The notes: a model not told the origin generated them from the sequence alone. Positions 1 through 6,591 are shown, numbered from the stretch's first letter. The stretch is 13,633 nt of DNA from an uncultured Spirochaetaceae bacterium (GCA_902796985.1 CADBRC010000168.1:1-13633); one strand, 5' to 3'. Translations and numbers: made by a program.

Positions 1-420
1 CACGACACCGCCGACCGCCGCCTGCGAGAGAAGGGATTCAAGGCAGGCCTGATAAGTGAAGCACAGATGGCCTCACTCACGCTCAAATATGCCCACGTTG
101 ACGAGGCAGTGCATTATATAGAGGGCCACCCCTCTGCCCCAAACCCCGGCAGCTTCAGCGCGGCCGAATGGGAGCAGGCGGAGGAAGATTACAAGTACCG
201 CTATTACATCGAAAAGCAGGACGCACGGGTGGAAAAACTCCGCCGCATGGAGGGAGCAAGGATTCCCGACGGCTTTGACTACGGCAAAATTGTCTCGCTC
301 AGTGCGGAGTCTCGGATGAAGCTGGAGAAAATCCGCCCCGTTACGTTAGGCCAGGCCTCCCGCATCAGCGGCATCCGGAACAGCGACATCATGCTGCTGA
401 TGGTTTACCTGAAGAAGTGA
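1..420 (+). CDS. mnmG: MnmG (GidA), tRNA uridine-34 5-carboxymethylaminomethyl modification enzyme, C-terminal part
   Basis: The gene enters from the left edge and is open in frame from base 1 to TGA at 418-420, giving the last 139 residues. The fragment opens with DTADRRLREKGF, which matches the conserved end of the MnmG central region (DTADxRL, then Gly-Leu). It continues with the helical C-terminal domain: the YRYYIEKQ stretch, IPDGFDYGKI, LSAESRMKLEKIRP and the closing TLGQASRISGIRNSDI signature, then LLMVYLKK. In the family, MnmG is the FAD- and NADH-binding partner of MnmE and modifies U34 of tRNAs reading NNA/NNG codons. The C-terminal helices seen here contact MnmE and tRNA; the FAD-binding part is outside the window. 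It converges on the lpt cluster, with a repeat array between them. An ATG at 67 is internal and not a start. Confidence 0.95.
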   Translation, partial: HDTADRRLREKGFKAGLISEAQMASLTLKYAHVDEAVHYIEGHPSAPNPGSFSAAEWEQAEEDYKYRYYIEKQDARVEKLRRMEGARIPDGFDYGKIVSLSAESRMKLEKIRPVTLGQASRISGIRNSDIMLLMVYLKK

Positions 421-440
421 CGGGAACGCAGGAAAATTTA

Positions 441-532
441 GGGGTGCCCTAAACGGACGTTTTGGGGTGCCCTAAACGGGCGTTTTGGGGTACCCTAAAC
501 GGACGTTTTGGGATGCCCTAAACGGGCATTTT
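441..532. repeat. Four tandem 23-bp repeats between convergent genes; possible bidirectional terminator
   Basis: Four head-to-tail copies of exactly 23 bases occupy 441-463, 464-486, 487-509 and 510-532. They differ at few positions. The core alternates AAACGGAC (copies 1 and 3) with AAACGGGC (copies 2 and 4), so there is a hidden 46-bp period. The start varies: GGGGTGCCC, GGGGTGCCC, GGGGTACCC, GGGATGCCC. Across each of the first three junctions the RNA can fold as CCC-T-AAAC, a 4-base loop, then GTTT-T-GGG: a seven-pair stem with one T-T mismatch. The fold works on both strands. The last copy has ATTTT and pairs less well, and its final two T's belong to the lptB stop codon. The array fills the gap between the mnmG and lptB stop codons, so a two-way transcription terminator or transcript-end stabiliser is the simplest reading; this is inference. 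The intervening bases 421-440 hold nothing else I recognise. Confidence 0.85.
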
Positions 533-1292
533 ACATGGAGAAGTCCTTACCCAGATAGATGTCGCGGGCAAGGGGGGAGTCCAGAATTTCCTGCCTGCTG
601 CCGGAAATCATTACCTGCCCCTGTGAGATGATTATCGCGCGGTCGGTTATCTCCAGCGTGTCGCGGACGTTGTGGTCAGTGATGAGGACGCCGATTTTCC
701 GCTCGGAGAGCATCTTGACGAGCTTCTTAATGTCGGCGACGGCGATGGGGTCTATACCCGCGAAGGGTTCATCGAGCAGCAGGAACCTGGGCTCGATTGC
801 AAGCGAACGGGCTATCTCCGTCCGCCGCCTCTCGCCGCCGGAAAGCGTGAAGGCCATCTGTTTGCGGATACGGCCGATCGAGAACTCCTCTATCAGCTCC
901 TCCAGCCTGTCCTTCCGCTGTGCGTTGGTCAAATCCTTCCGTGCCTCAAGAATTGCCCAGATGTTCTCCTCCACGGTGAGCTTGCGGAAAACCGAAGGCT
1001 CCTGAGGGAGGTATGATATGCCGAGTGAAGCCCGCTTGTACATGGGGAGACGGGTTATGTCATCCCCGTCCAAAATCACGCTGCCTTTCGTAGGTTTGTA
1101 AAAGCCGACAATCATATAGAAAGTCGTGGTCTTGCCCGACCCGTTCGGTCCCAGAAGCCCCAGGACCTCACCCGTGGACATGGAAAATCCCACGCCCTTG
1201 ACGACTTCCTTGCGTCCGAAGGATTTGTAGAGAGAGCTTATTTCCAGACTGTGGGCAGCGCCAGTACTACCGGGATTCGTGTCGTTACTCAT
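531..1292 (-). CDS. lptB: LptB, ATPase of the lipopolysaccharide (or lipid) export ABC transporter
   Basis: A 253-residue ABC ATPase that powers LptFG-driven extraction of LPS or a related lipid from the inner membrane, acting on the cytoplasmic face. Walker A is GPNGSGKT (48-55), the Q-loop Gln lies in YLPQE (Q97), the ABC signature is LSGGERRR (150-157), Walker B ends in LLLDEP (D174, E175) and the switch His is H207 in ITDHNVR. The strings GSGKTTTFYMIVG, YLPQEPSVFRKL, DEPFAGIDPIAV and the ending YLGKDF are typical of LptB rather than other ABC ATPases. About 14 N-terminal residues (MSNDTNPGSTGAAH) exceed the usual family length. The ATG at 1292 overlaps the end of lptA by 8 bases and is preceded by AAGAAGGGAAG. 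The lptF/lptG permeases are not in the window. Many treponemes are thought to lack classical LPS, so the cargo may be another lipid. Confidence 0.95.
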   Translation of the reverse strand: MSNDTNPGSTGAAHSLEISSLYKSFGRKEVVKGVGFSMSTGEVLGLLGPNGSGKTTTFYMIVGFYKPTKGSVILDGDDITRLPMYKRASLGISYLPQEPSVFRKLTVEENIWAILEARKDLTNAQRKDRLEELIEEFSIGRIRKQMAFTLSGGERRRTEIARSLAIEPRFLLLDEPFAGIDPIAVADIKKLVKMLSERKIGVLITDHNVRDTLEITDRAIIISQGQVMISGSRQEILDSPLARDIYLGKDFSM

Positions 1293-1926
1293 CTTCCCTT
1301 CTTACCGCGCCACGGACGCGGCCGTCGAGCGTCACCTCATTGGTATCCAGATCCAGCACAATCTCCTGCGCACGGAAGGTATCCGTTCCCTGCACAATCT
1401 GCGGGTTCCCGCTCAGGAAAAGTTTTCGTGTCTTCGTATTGTATATCGCATAAGAGCCGGTGCACACGTTGTCTTTCTGCTGCATCGCAACGGAAATCTG
1501 CATGACGACGGAACCGCTTTTCTCATCATACTCCATCAGCTGCGCGTTGGCGACAGTCTCGTTGGCCCGGTCCACCAGATGCACGGTGTCCTGCATGCTG
1601 GAAAGCCTGAGCTCCCGGTCATAGTGCATCTCAGCACAGGTAAAGTCTATCTTTTCCTTTATGTTCGTGCCGCTGACATTGCCGGTCGCTTTGATGTAGC
1701 GGTAGTCCTTGCCGGACAGCTCAATGGTATCCGCAAAAATCTCCACGCTCTCGGTCGTTATGCTCGCATTCCCGGTCAGGCGGGCATAATCCCCGCCCTT
1801 GCCGGACGTCCCGGTCATGCTGTCTGCACGGAACATCACGGTCTCGGCCCGGGCAGAAATGGGAAACAGTAAGAGAACCGCAAGGAGAAGGAACCGCATG
1901 GCTGGAAGAACGCGGGGGAACTTCAC
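1285..1926 (-). CDS. lptA: LptA/OstA-like periplasmic lipid-transport protein
   Basis: A 213-residue exported protein. The N-terminus has Lys/Arg, then a hydrophobic core and a likely cleavage site after ISARA, about residue 27. The mature part has the repeating beta-strand pattern of the OstA/LptA jellyroll: FRADSMTGTSG, ARLTGNASITTES, IFADTIELSG, YIKATGNVSG, and near the end FRAQEIVLDLDTNEVTLDGRVRG. In the family it forms the periplasmic bridge that passes lipid from LptC to the outer-membrane LptD. The start is GTG at 1924-1926: it shares bases with the lptC stop (GTGA overlap) and AAGGAGG lies 4 bases upstream. An ATG nine codons in, at 1899, would also give a signal peptide but lacks a comparable ribosome site. 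Its 3' end overlaps the start of lptB by 8 bases. Assignment rests on fold pattern plus position between lptC and lptB. Confidence 0.85.
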   Translation of the reverse strand: MKFPRVLPAMRFLLLAVLLLFPISARAETVMFRADSMTGTSGKGGDYARLTGNASITTESVEIFADTIELSGKDYRYIKATGNVSGTNIKEKIDFTCAEMHYDRELRLSSMQDTVHLVDRANETVANAQLMEYDEKSGSVVMQISVAMQQKDNVCTGSYAIYNTKTRKLFLSGNPQIVQGTDTFRAQEIVLDLDTNEVTLDGRVRGAVRREDE

Positions 1927-2504
1927 TTGCCCTCCTTCCCTGCCTCATCTTCATCATCAGTGATGATGAAGCCCGAGACATCAGAGGCGAATGAGAACTC
2001 CGAGCCCTTCTCGCGGGCAGAAAAGCCCTTGCCCTCAAGCGTAAGGCCACCCTTGGTCATCGTAGTGACGGACGAGGCTGGCGAGGCGACCCTTCCACTC
2101 AGACGGTTCCATCTGAGCGCCTCTCCCTCCAGCATCATCTCCTCCTCCGGCTGCTCCATGACGACGGTCCCGTAAAAGCTCAGTTCGGAGTTGTCCCTGT
2201 TCCCTGCCCGCCCTATGCCGAGAAGGTCGCAGCGGCCCTTCGCCTCAAGCGTGCCGTCCTCAGAATAGGAAGAGAAAACAGCATCCTCCACGTAAGTGAC
2301 AGGCGGAGAAGAATACTGCTCAATGCGGGGAGAGTCCAGCGTAAAAGAGACCTTGTTGTCCTCGTAGCGGAAAAAGCTCGCCGTCCTCAGCGTAAACTGG
2401 GGAGAAGAGGACTCCACGGCCTTGTTCTGCTCGTAATTGAGCGAGCAGGAAGCGAGAAAAGGAAAGAATATCAGTAGGAAAGCCCTAGTTGAAAAGGCTT
2501 CCAT
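1923..2504 (-). CDS. lptC: LptC-like lipoprotein (LPS/lipid export cluster)
   Basis: A 193-residue protein with a lipoprotein signal: MEAFSTRAFLLIFFPFLASC, with lipobox LASC and predicted lipidated Cys at residue 20, followed by Ser. The mature part is beta-rich and includes FTLDSPRIEQYSS, VTYVEDAVFSSYSEDGTLEAKGRCDLLG and LTLEGKGFSAREKGSEFSF, the pattern seen in LptC/OstA-like periplasmic proteins. In the family, LptC receives lipid from LptB2FG and hands it to LptA; E. coli LptC is held by a transmembrane helix, so a lipid anchor would be a variation. The ATG at 2504 lies inside the 3' end of pyrG (20-base overlap) with GGGAGAAA just upstream. The TGA stop overlaps the lptA GTG start. Sequence similarity is weak and the name depends largely on the pyrG-X-lptA-lptB order and the fold pattern. 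Confidence 0.7.
   Translation of the reverse strand: MEAFSTRAFLLIFFPFLASCSLNYEQNKAVESSSPQFTLRTASFFRYEDNKVSFTLDSPRIEQYSSPPVTYVEDAVFSSYSEDGTLEAKGRCDLLGIGRAGNRDNSELSFYGTVVMEQPEEEMMLEGEALRWNRLSGRVASPASSVTTMTKGGLTLEGKGFSAREKGSEFSFASDVSGFIITDDEDEAGKEGK
1931..1937 (-). promoter_or_regulatory. Strong ribosome binding site deciding the GTG start of lptA
   Basis: Read on the minus strand this is AAGGAGG, four bases upstream of the GTG at 1926, inside the last codons of lptC. It is the best Shine-Dalgarno match in the neighbourhood and supports GTG at 1926 over the internal ATG at 1899, whose upstream sequence is pyrimidine-rich. Confidence 0.7.
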
Positions 2505-4122
2505 CTTTCTCCCGCTTGGCTATCGCAGCCTGTATGAAGGAGTCAAAGAGGGGGTGAGGCTTGGTAGGCCGGCTGACGAACTCCGGATGATACTGCACGC
2601 CGATTCCCCAGGGATGATCCGCCCACTCAAAAGCCTCCACCTGTGCGTCTTCGGTCGATGAGGCTGATATGGCAAGGCCGTGCTCCTCCATGTCCTTGGT
2701 ATAGCGGCGGTCAAAGCTGTACTTGGACCGGTGCCGCTCGGTTATCTCGTCCGCATTGTATATGGAATAGAGCCTGGTGTCCTTCTTTATGGAGATTCCG
2801 CTTGCCCCCAGCTTCATCACATGGGAGGATGGCTCCGACTGCTCCTCGGGCAGGCTTATCACCGGATGCTTGGAGTTCTGGATGAACTCAGTGGTATCCG
2901 CATCATCCCAGCCGCAGAGGTCGCGGGCAGTGTCAATCGCCATAAGCTGCATTCCCAAGTCTATGCCAAGATAGGGAATCTTGTTCCGGCGGGCATAGCG
3001 GACCGTGGCGAGGAGGCCCAAAAAGCCCCGCTGCCCGTAGTTCCCCGGGATGACGATGCCGTCTACTCCCTCGAAGAAGGAAGACACGTCATCGGTACCT
3101 GCGTTCTCAAGGGTCTCCGCATCTATCTTTCGTATCTTGATTTCCGCATCGTTGCCGGTGACGGCAGCATGGAACAGGGATTCCTGAACGGACTTGTAGC
3201 AGTTGTCCAAATAGTCCTTCTTACCGACCATACCGATGCAAACCGTGCGGGAGGGATGACTCAGCTTGTCGATGAATGAAGACCACTGCCTGATGTCTGT
3301 CGTCCTGTTGCCGAGAGAGAGCTTCTCCAGAATCAGCTTATCCAGACCCTGCTCATGGAATATCTGGGGCAGCTCGTAGATGGACTTCTTTACGTCCGGT
3401 GAGACGAAAACCGCATCGGGGGCAACGTTGCAGAAGAGGGCTATCTTCTTCTTGAGGGACTCGTCAACCGGGGCCTCACAGCGGCAGAGCAGGATGTCAG
3501 GCTGAATTCCCACCTCCTGCAGCTGCTTGACCGAGTGCTGGGTGGGCTTGGACTTGAGCTCCCCGCCGGTAATGACGGGAATCAGGGTCAGGTGGACGCT
3601 GATGGCGTTGCCCCGCCCGAGCTCCCTGACCAGCTGCCTTGCGGCTTCCAGGTACGGTACGGCCTCTATGTCGCCGACGGTCCCCCCTACCTCCACGATA
3701 ACCACGTCCGCCTTGGACTTTTCGCCCAGGTGGCGGATGCAGCGTTTTATCTCGTCCGTTATATGGGGAATGACCTGCACGGTCCTGCCGTTATAGCGGC
3801 CGGCCCGCTCATTCCTGATGACATTCTCATAGACCTTGCCGATCGAGATGCAGTTCTCATTGGTCAGGTTGACGCTCGTAAAACGGCTGAAGTTGCCAAG
3901 GTCCAGGTCGGTCTCCGCCCCGTCCTCAGTGACGTAGACCTCACCGTGCTGGTAGGGACTTATGTTGCCCGCATCGACGTTGATGTAGGGGTCGCATTTG
4001 AGCATGGAAATCTTGAGGGAAGAGCACTCAAGGAGGCTCCCGATGGTGCTGGAGGCCACGCCTTTGCCCAGGCTGGAACAGACCCCGCTCGTGACAAGGA
4101 TATACTTACTCATTACCCGCAT
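2485..4122 (-). CDS. pyrG: CTP synthase with a degenerate glutaminase domain (catalytic Cys replaced by Asp)
   Basis: A 545-residue protein, normal family length, that makes CTP from UTP, ATP and a nitrogen donor. The N-terminal amidoligase domain looks intact: VTSGVCSSLGKGVASS (P-loop Lys20), DPYINVDAG, SPYQHGEVYVTEDGAETDLDLG, EVGGTVGDIE and KSKPTQHSVKQL. The C-terminal class I glutaminase domain is altered. The nucleophile motif GICLGMQ reads GIDLGMQL, with Asp388 encoded by GAC at 2959-2961. The oxyanion loop PGGFG is PGNYG (Asn361). The lid motif GGT(M/L)RLG is SHVMKLG (433-439). RHRHRYE is RHRSKYS (Lys467 where E. coli has a glutamine-binding Arg). The His and Glu of the triad remain in YHPEF (512, 514). 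I infer that glutamine hydrolysis is lost and ammonia is used directly. The start may instead be ATG at 4113 (MSKYILV), which fits the family N-terminus better. It heads the lpt cluster. Confidence 0.96.
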   Translation of the reverse strand: MRVMSKYILVTSGVCSSLGKGVASSTIGSLLECSSLKISMLKCDPYINVDAGNISPYQHGEVYVTEDGAETDLDLGNFSRFTSVNLTNENCISIGKVYENVIRNERAGRYNGRTVQVIPHITDEIKRCIRHLGEKSKADVVIVEVGGTVGDIEAVPYLEAARQLVRELGRGNAISVHLTLIPVITGGELKSKPTQHSVKQLQEVGIQPDILLCRCEAPVDESLKKKIALFCNVAPDAVFVSPDVKKSIYELPQIFHEQGLDKLILEKLSLGNRTTDIRQWSSFIDKLSHPSRTVCIGMVGKKDYLDNCYKSVQESLFHAAVTGNDAEIKIRKIDAETLENAGTDDVSSFFEGVDGIVIPGNYGQRGFLGLLATVRYARRNKIPYLGIDLGMQLMAIDTARDLCGWDDADTTEFIQNSKHPVISLPEEQSEPSSHVMKLGASGISIKKDTRLYSIYNADEITERHRSKYSFDRRYTKDMEEHGLAISASSTEDAQVEAFEWADHPWGIGVQYHPEFVSRPTKPHPLFDSFIQAAIAKREKDGSLFN

Positions 4123-4151
4123 ATTCTCACATTATTCGCCCTTTTGGTCAA
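4123..4151 (-). promoter_or_regulatory. Possible pyrG promoter
   Basis: On the minus strand TTGACC (4151-4146) is followed after 17 bases by GAGAAT (4128-4123), a fair match to a sigma70-type promoter. GAGAAT abuts the first ATG (4122), so transcription would begin around 4116, just before the second ATG at 4113. If real, this implies an almost leaderless message starting at MSKY. Tentative. Confidence 0.25.
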
Positions 4152-4160
4152 GGCTTGACC
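4146..4160. promoter_or_regulatory. Palindrome GGTCAAG-G-CTTGACC in the divergent pyrG / zinc-ribbon promoter region
   Basis: The two arms of seven bases are perfectly complementary around one central base. A further CCTTGAAC at 4167-4174 repeats the right half-site. Each arm also supplies a TTGACC that resembles a -35 element. Position midway between divergent genes fits an operator or overlapping promoters; no regulator can be named. Confidence 0.4.
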
Positions 4161-4168
4161 CGAAAACC

Positions 4169-4197
4169 TTGAACAAAAGCACCCTTTCTGTTAGTCT
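4169..4197 (+). promoter_or_regulatory. Possible promoter of the zinc-ribbon/TPM pair
   Basis: TTGAAC (4169-4174), a 17-base spacer, then TAGTCT (4192-4197). The -35 match is good and the -10 poor. The start point would lie about 4204, giving a short leader that begins at the GGAGG ribosome site. Confidence 0.35.
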
Positions 4198-4204
4198 GTA
4201 TCAT

Positions 4205-4209
4205 GGAGG
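4205..4209 (+). promoter_or_regulatory. Ribosome binding site deciding the ATG start at 4219
   Basis: GGAGG lies nine bases before ATG 4219. An in-frame TTG at 4210 directly abuts it and so cannot use it; ATG at 4219 is therefore the chosen start. Confidence 0.75.
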
Positions 4210-4218
4210 TTGAGCAAA

Positions 4219-5655
4219 ATGGCCAACAGATGCCCCAGTTGCGGAGGAACGCTCCGCTTTGACATAAAGAAGCAGAAGCTCGTCTGTGAATACTGCATGA
4301 GCGAGTTCGACGCGGAGAACGCGCCCCAGATGGGAGGGGCGACGGAAAGCCAGGCTTTCGGACAGGAAGAGGAGACAATCGACGCGAAGATCTTCACCTG
4401 CCCCAACTGCGGAGCGGAGGCGTTCGCGACCGACCTGGATGCCGTGGAGTACTGCTCCTACTGCGGAACCTTCGTCACGCTGGAAAGCCGTCTGGCCAAG
4501 CTACAGAAGCCATCATACATACTCCCCTTCACCATAACAAAAGAGAAGTGCCTGGAGCTGTACAAGGAAAGGCTGAAGGCGGCCCGCTTCCTGCCCAAAG
4601 ACATGAGCGCAGAAAAAGCCGAGCCCAGCTTCCGGAGAATTTACATCCCCTACTGGGCCTACGAGCTGGAATTTGACCGGAACAATTTGCTCAGCATGAA
4701 TACGCATGAAAGCTGGACGAGCGGCAACAAGGAATACACCCAGCACTACAATATCCAGGCACGTGCGGAAGGCCGGATGGAAAACCTGTTCTTTGACGCT
4801 TCGGCGACGCTGGACGACAGGATTGGCGAGGAAATAGGGAACTATCCCCTGGACTCGCTGCAGCCCTACAACAGCTCCATCATGGCGGGATCCTATGCGG
4901 ATGTAGCGGACGTAAGCAAAGATACCTATGAATCAGACGTATACGGAAGGGGAAAGGAGGTTCTGACCGACGAAATCCGTTCCGACCTGTCACAGAACGG
5001 CGGCAGGGGGGCATCGGGCGCGTCCGTACGCAGCGTATCATCCCTGTCCACCTTCAGGACAACGCAGGACATAAAGACCATCGGGAAAATCAGCTCCAAG
5101 CTCGCGATGCTGCCGGTCTGGTTCATGACCTGGAAGAACAATGACAGGCTCTGCTACGCGGTCGTCAACGGGAGCACGGGCAAGATGTTCGCGGAGATTC
5201 CGTCCGACATAAAAAAATACACGATGACATCCCTTTTCCTGGCCGTTCCCATCTTCATCCTGCTGGAAATGTTCTTAACCCTCATGCCCAAGACCCTGCT
5301 GATCGCTACGGGAATTCTGGCGCTGATCATCCTGATATGTTACTGGAGGGTCAGCGACAAGCTCAAGCGGCAGGAAAACAGGCTGGACGACAAGGGCTAT
5401 CAGAGAATCTTCGGAAAGCAGAAAGAGACGACCGGGGGGAACTCCTTCGGGCTTGGCTCCTTGATCGCAATACTGTCACTGGTGGCCGCAGGCGGCTTGA
5501 TATACCTGAATCAGGTGAATGACCTCTTGTACTATGGAGGGGCGTATTTCTGCATCGCCGGGGCATTCGTGGCGATAGCCTCGATGGTCAAGGCGCACAA
5601 CCTCGCCTGTTCCCGCCCAATCCCGCACTTCTTTGACAAGAAGAAGGAGGCCTGA
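4219..5655 (+). CDS. Membrane protein with two N-terminal zinc ribbons (TFIIB-type zinc-ribbon family)
   Basis: A 478-residue protein of unknown biochemical role. It begins with a zinc ribbon C5-x2-C8 ... C23-x2-C26 (CPSC, CEYC), then an acidic Gly-rich linker, then a second ribbon C61-x2-C64 ... C79-x2-C82 (CPNC, CSYC). A soluble region follows (about 95-330) with YIPYWAYELEF and, further on, LAMLPVWFMTWKNNDRLCYAVVNGSTGKM, a string I associate with zinc-ribbon membrane proteins found beside TPM-domain genes. The C-terminal third has four hydrophobic spans: SLFLAVPIFILLEMFLTLM, TLLIATGILALIILICYW, SLIAILSLVAAGGLIYL and GGAYFCIAGAFVAIASM. The ribbons are probably cytoplasmic and bind zinc, perhaps to mediate protein contacts. 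The downstream TPM gene begins two bases after this stop, with AAGGAGG inside this gene's last codons, so the two proteins likely work together. Confidence 0.85.
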   Translation: MANRCPSCGGTLRFDIKKQKLVCEYCMSEFDAENAPQMGGATESQAFGQEEETIDAKIFTCPNCGAEAFATDLDAVEYCSYCGTFVTLESRLAKLQKPSYILPFTITKEKCLELYKERLKAARFLPKDMSAEKAEPSFRRIYIPYWAYELEFDRNNLLSMNTHESWTSGNKEYTQHYNIQARAEGRMENLFFDASATLDDRIGEEIGNYPLDSLQPYNSSIMAGSYADVADVSKDTYESDVYGRGKEVLTDEIRSDLSQNGGRGASGASVRSVSSLSTFRTTQDIKTIGKISSKLAMLPVWFMTWKNNDRLCYAVVNGSTGKMFAEIPSDIKKYTMTSLFLAVPIFILLEMFLTLMPKTLLIATGILALIILICYWRVSDKLKRQENRLDDKGYQRIFGKQKETTGGNSFGLGSLIAILSLVAAGGLIYLNQVNDLLYYGGAYFCIAGAFVAIASMVKAHNLACSRPIPHFFDKKKEA

Positions 5656-5657
5656 AG

Positions 5658-6497
5658 ATGAAGAGAATATTCAGCATCCTTGCATGTGCGGTCGCGTTCG
5701 CGGCCGTTTTCCCGTCCGCAGCCCGTGCCCAGGACGAATACGGTTACTCTGATTCAGAAGATTACGAAGAGCCCTATGGGTACGAAGCGGAGGAAAGCTC
5801 CTCATACGGCCTGACCTACGAAAACGGGGCCACGGGCTACCAAGCCTACGTGTTGGACAAGGCGGGGCTTCTGTCTGAGACGGAAGAAGAGCTGCTTCTT
5901 GAGGACATGATTCCCATCACAGACTGGGGTAACGCATTCTTCTGCACGAGCACGGAATCCCGTGGCAGTTCCGCCCGGGACCTCGCGGCGACCCTCTACG
6001 AAGAGACGTTCGGCTATGGGGCAAGCGGAACAATCTTCTTCATCGACATGGGCCGGAGGCAGCTGGAAATCCACAGCGACGGTGAGGTCTACAAGACGAT
6101 AACTTCGGATTACGCCCAGACCATCACGGACAACATATACCGGATGGCCAGCGGAGGTGACTACTATGCCTGCGCTTCGGAGGCGTTCAGGCAGATGAAG
6201 ACCCTGCTCGCCGGAGGAAAAATCCGGCAGCCGATGAAGCACGCGAGCAACGCCCTGCTCGCCCTTGCGCTCTCCCTGTTCATCTGCTACCTCTACATGG
6301 CTGGCAGCTCCAAGACCGCCAGCGAGAAGGCGCAGCCCAAGGCCGGGCCGGTATTCAAGGGGGACATCTCCAATCTTGATGTTATTCCCGGAAAGCTCAC
6401 GTCCCGAACCATCCAAAGCTCCTCCAGCGGCAGAAGCGGATTCTCCGGCGGCGGTGGCGGCGGTCATTCCGGTGGCGGCGGAGGGCACAGCTTCTAA
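5658..6497 (+). CDS. Exported TPM-domain protein with transmembrane anchor and Gly/His-rich tail
   Basis: A 279-residue protein. The signal peptide MKRIFSILACAVAFAAVFPS ends about AARA (residue 24). It is followed by an acidic, Tyr-rich stretch (25-55) and a TPM domain (about 60-195). Recognisable TPM features are YVLDKAGLLSETEEELL at the start, ASGTIFFIDMGRRQLEIHSDGEVYKTIT in the middle, and a final helix with YACASEAFRQMKTLL. A transmembrane helix (ALLALALSLFICYLYMAG, about 200-218) and a C-terminal tail rich in Gly, Ser and His (FSGGGGGGHSGGGGGHSF) complete the usual architecture of this family. TPM domains have been reported as phosphatases in some plant and bacterial proteins and linked to envelope or photosystem quality control in others; the activity here is unknown. 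The start is secure: AAGGAGG is eight bases upstream. A weak inverted repeat (TTTTCAG/CTGAAAA) at 6504-6527 follows the gene. Confidence 0.85.
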   Translation: MKRIFSILACAVAFAAVFPSAARAQDEYGYSDSEDYEEPYGYEAEESSSYGLTYENGATGYQAYVLDKAGLLSETEEELLLEDMIPITDWGNAFFCTSTESRGSSARDLAATLYEETFGYGASGTIFFIDMGRRQLEIHSDGEVYKTITSDYAQTITDNIYRMASGGDYYACASEAFRQMKTLLAGGKIRQPMKHASNALLALALSLFICYLYMAGSSKTASEKAQPKAGPVFKGDISNLDVIPGKLTSRTIQSSSSGRSGFSGGGGGGHSGGGGGHSF

Positions 6498-6503
6498 ATC
6501 CAT

Positions 6504-6527
6504 TTTTCAGATAGAATTCCCTGAAAA
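6504..6527. other. Inverted repeat after the TPM gene; doubtful terminator
   Basis: TTTTCAG (6504-6510) and CTGAAAA (6521-6527) are perfect seven-base arms around a 10-base loop. The stem is AT-rich and no T-run follows, so intrinsic termination is doubtful. It may simply separate the TPM pair from the next operon. Confidence 0.3.
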
Positions 6528-6539
6528 GCACCGATATTC

Positions 6540-6568
6540 TTGATAAGGGGAGCTGTCTTTCTTACTTT
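6540..6568 (+). promoter_or_regulatory. Possible promoter of the binding-protein/transporter-cyclase/racemase operon
   Basis: TTGATA (6540-6545), a 17-base spacer, then TACTTT (6563-6568). The -35 matches consensus at five of six positions and the -10 at three. Transcription would begin about 6575, giving a leader of under 20 bases before ATG 6592 with its GGGGAG ribosome site. This is the only gap from which the three-gene operon could be started. Confidence 0.4.
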
Positions 6569-6591
6569 TCATGCTCTCCGGGGAGTCCATT

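Noticed and set aside
441..532. CRISPR array
   Set aside because: The 23-base units are directly adjacent with no spacers, and there are no cas genes.
2959..2961. Asp codon in PyrG as a sequencing error
   Set aside because: Two base changes would be needed, the frame is intact, and three other glutaminase-related motifs have diverged as well.
3535..4158. 207-codon open frame on the plus strand
   Set aside because: Antisense to the highly conserved amidoligase half of pyrG; no domain or ribosome site.
5802..6503. 233-codon open frame on the minus strand
   Set aside because: Antisense to the TPM gene, which has a signal peptide, domain and ribosome site; the Ala/Gly-rich translation reflects its Gly-rich tail.
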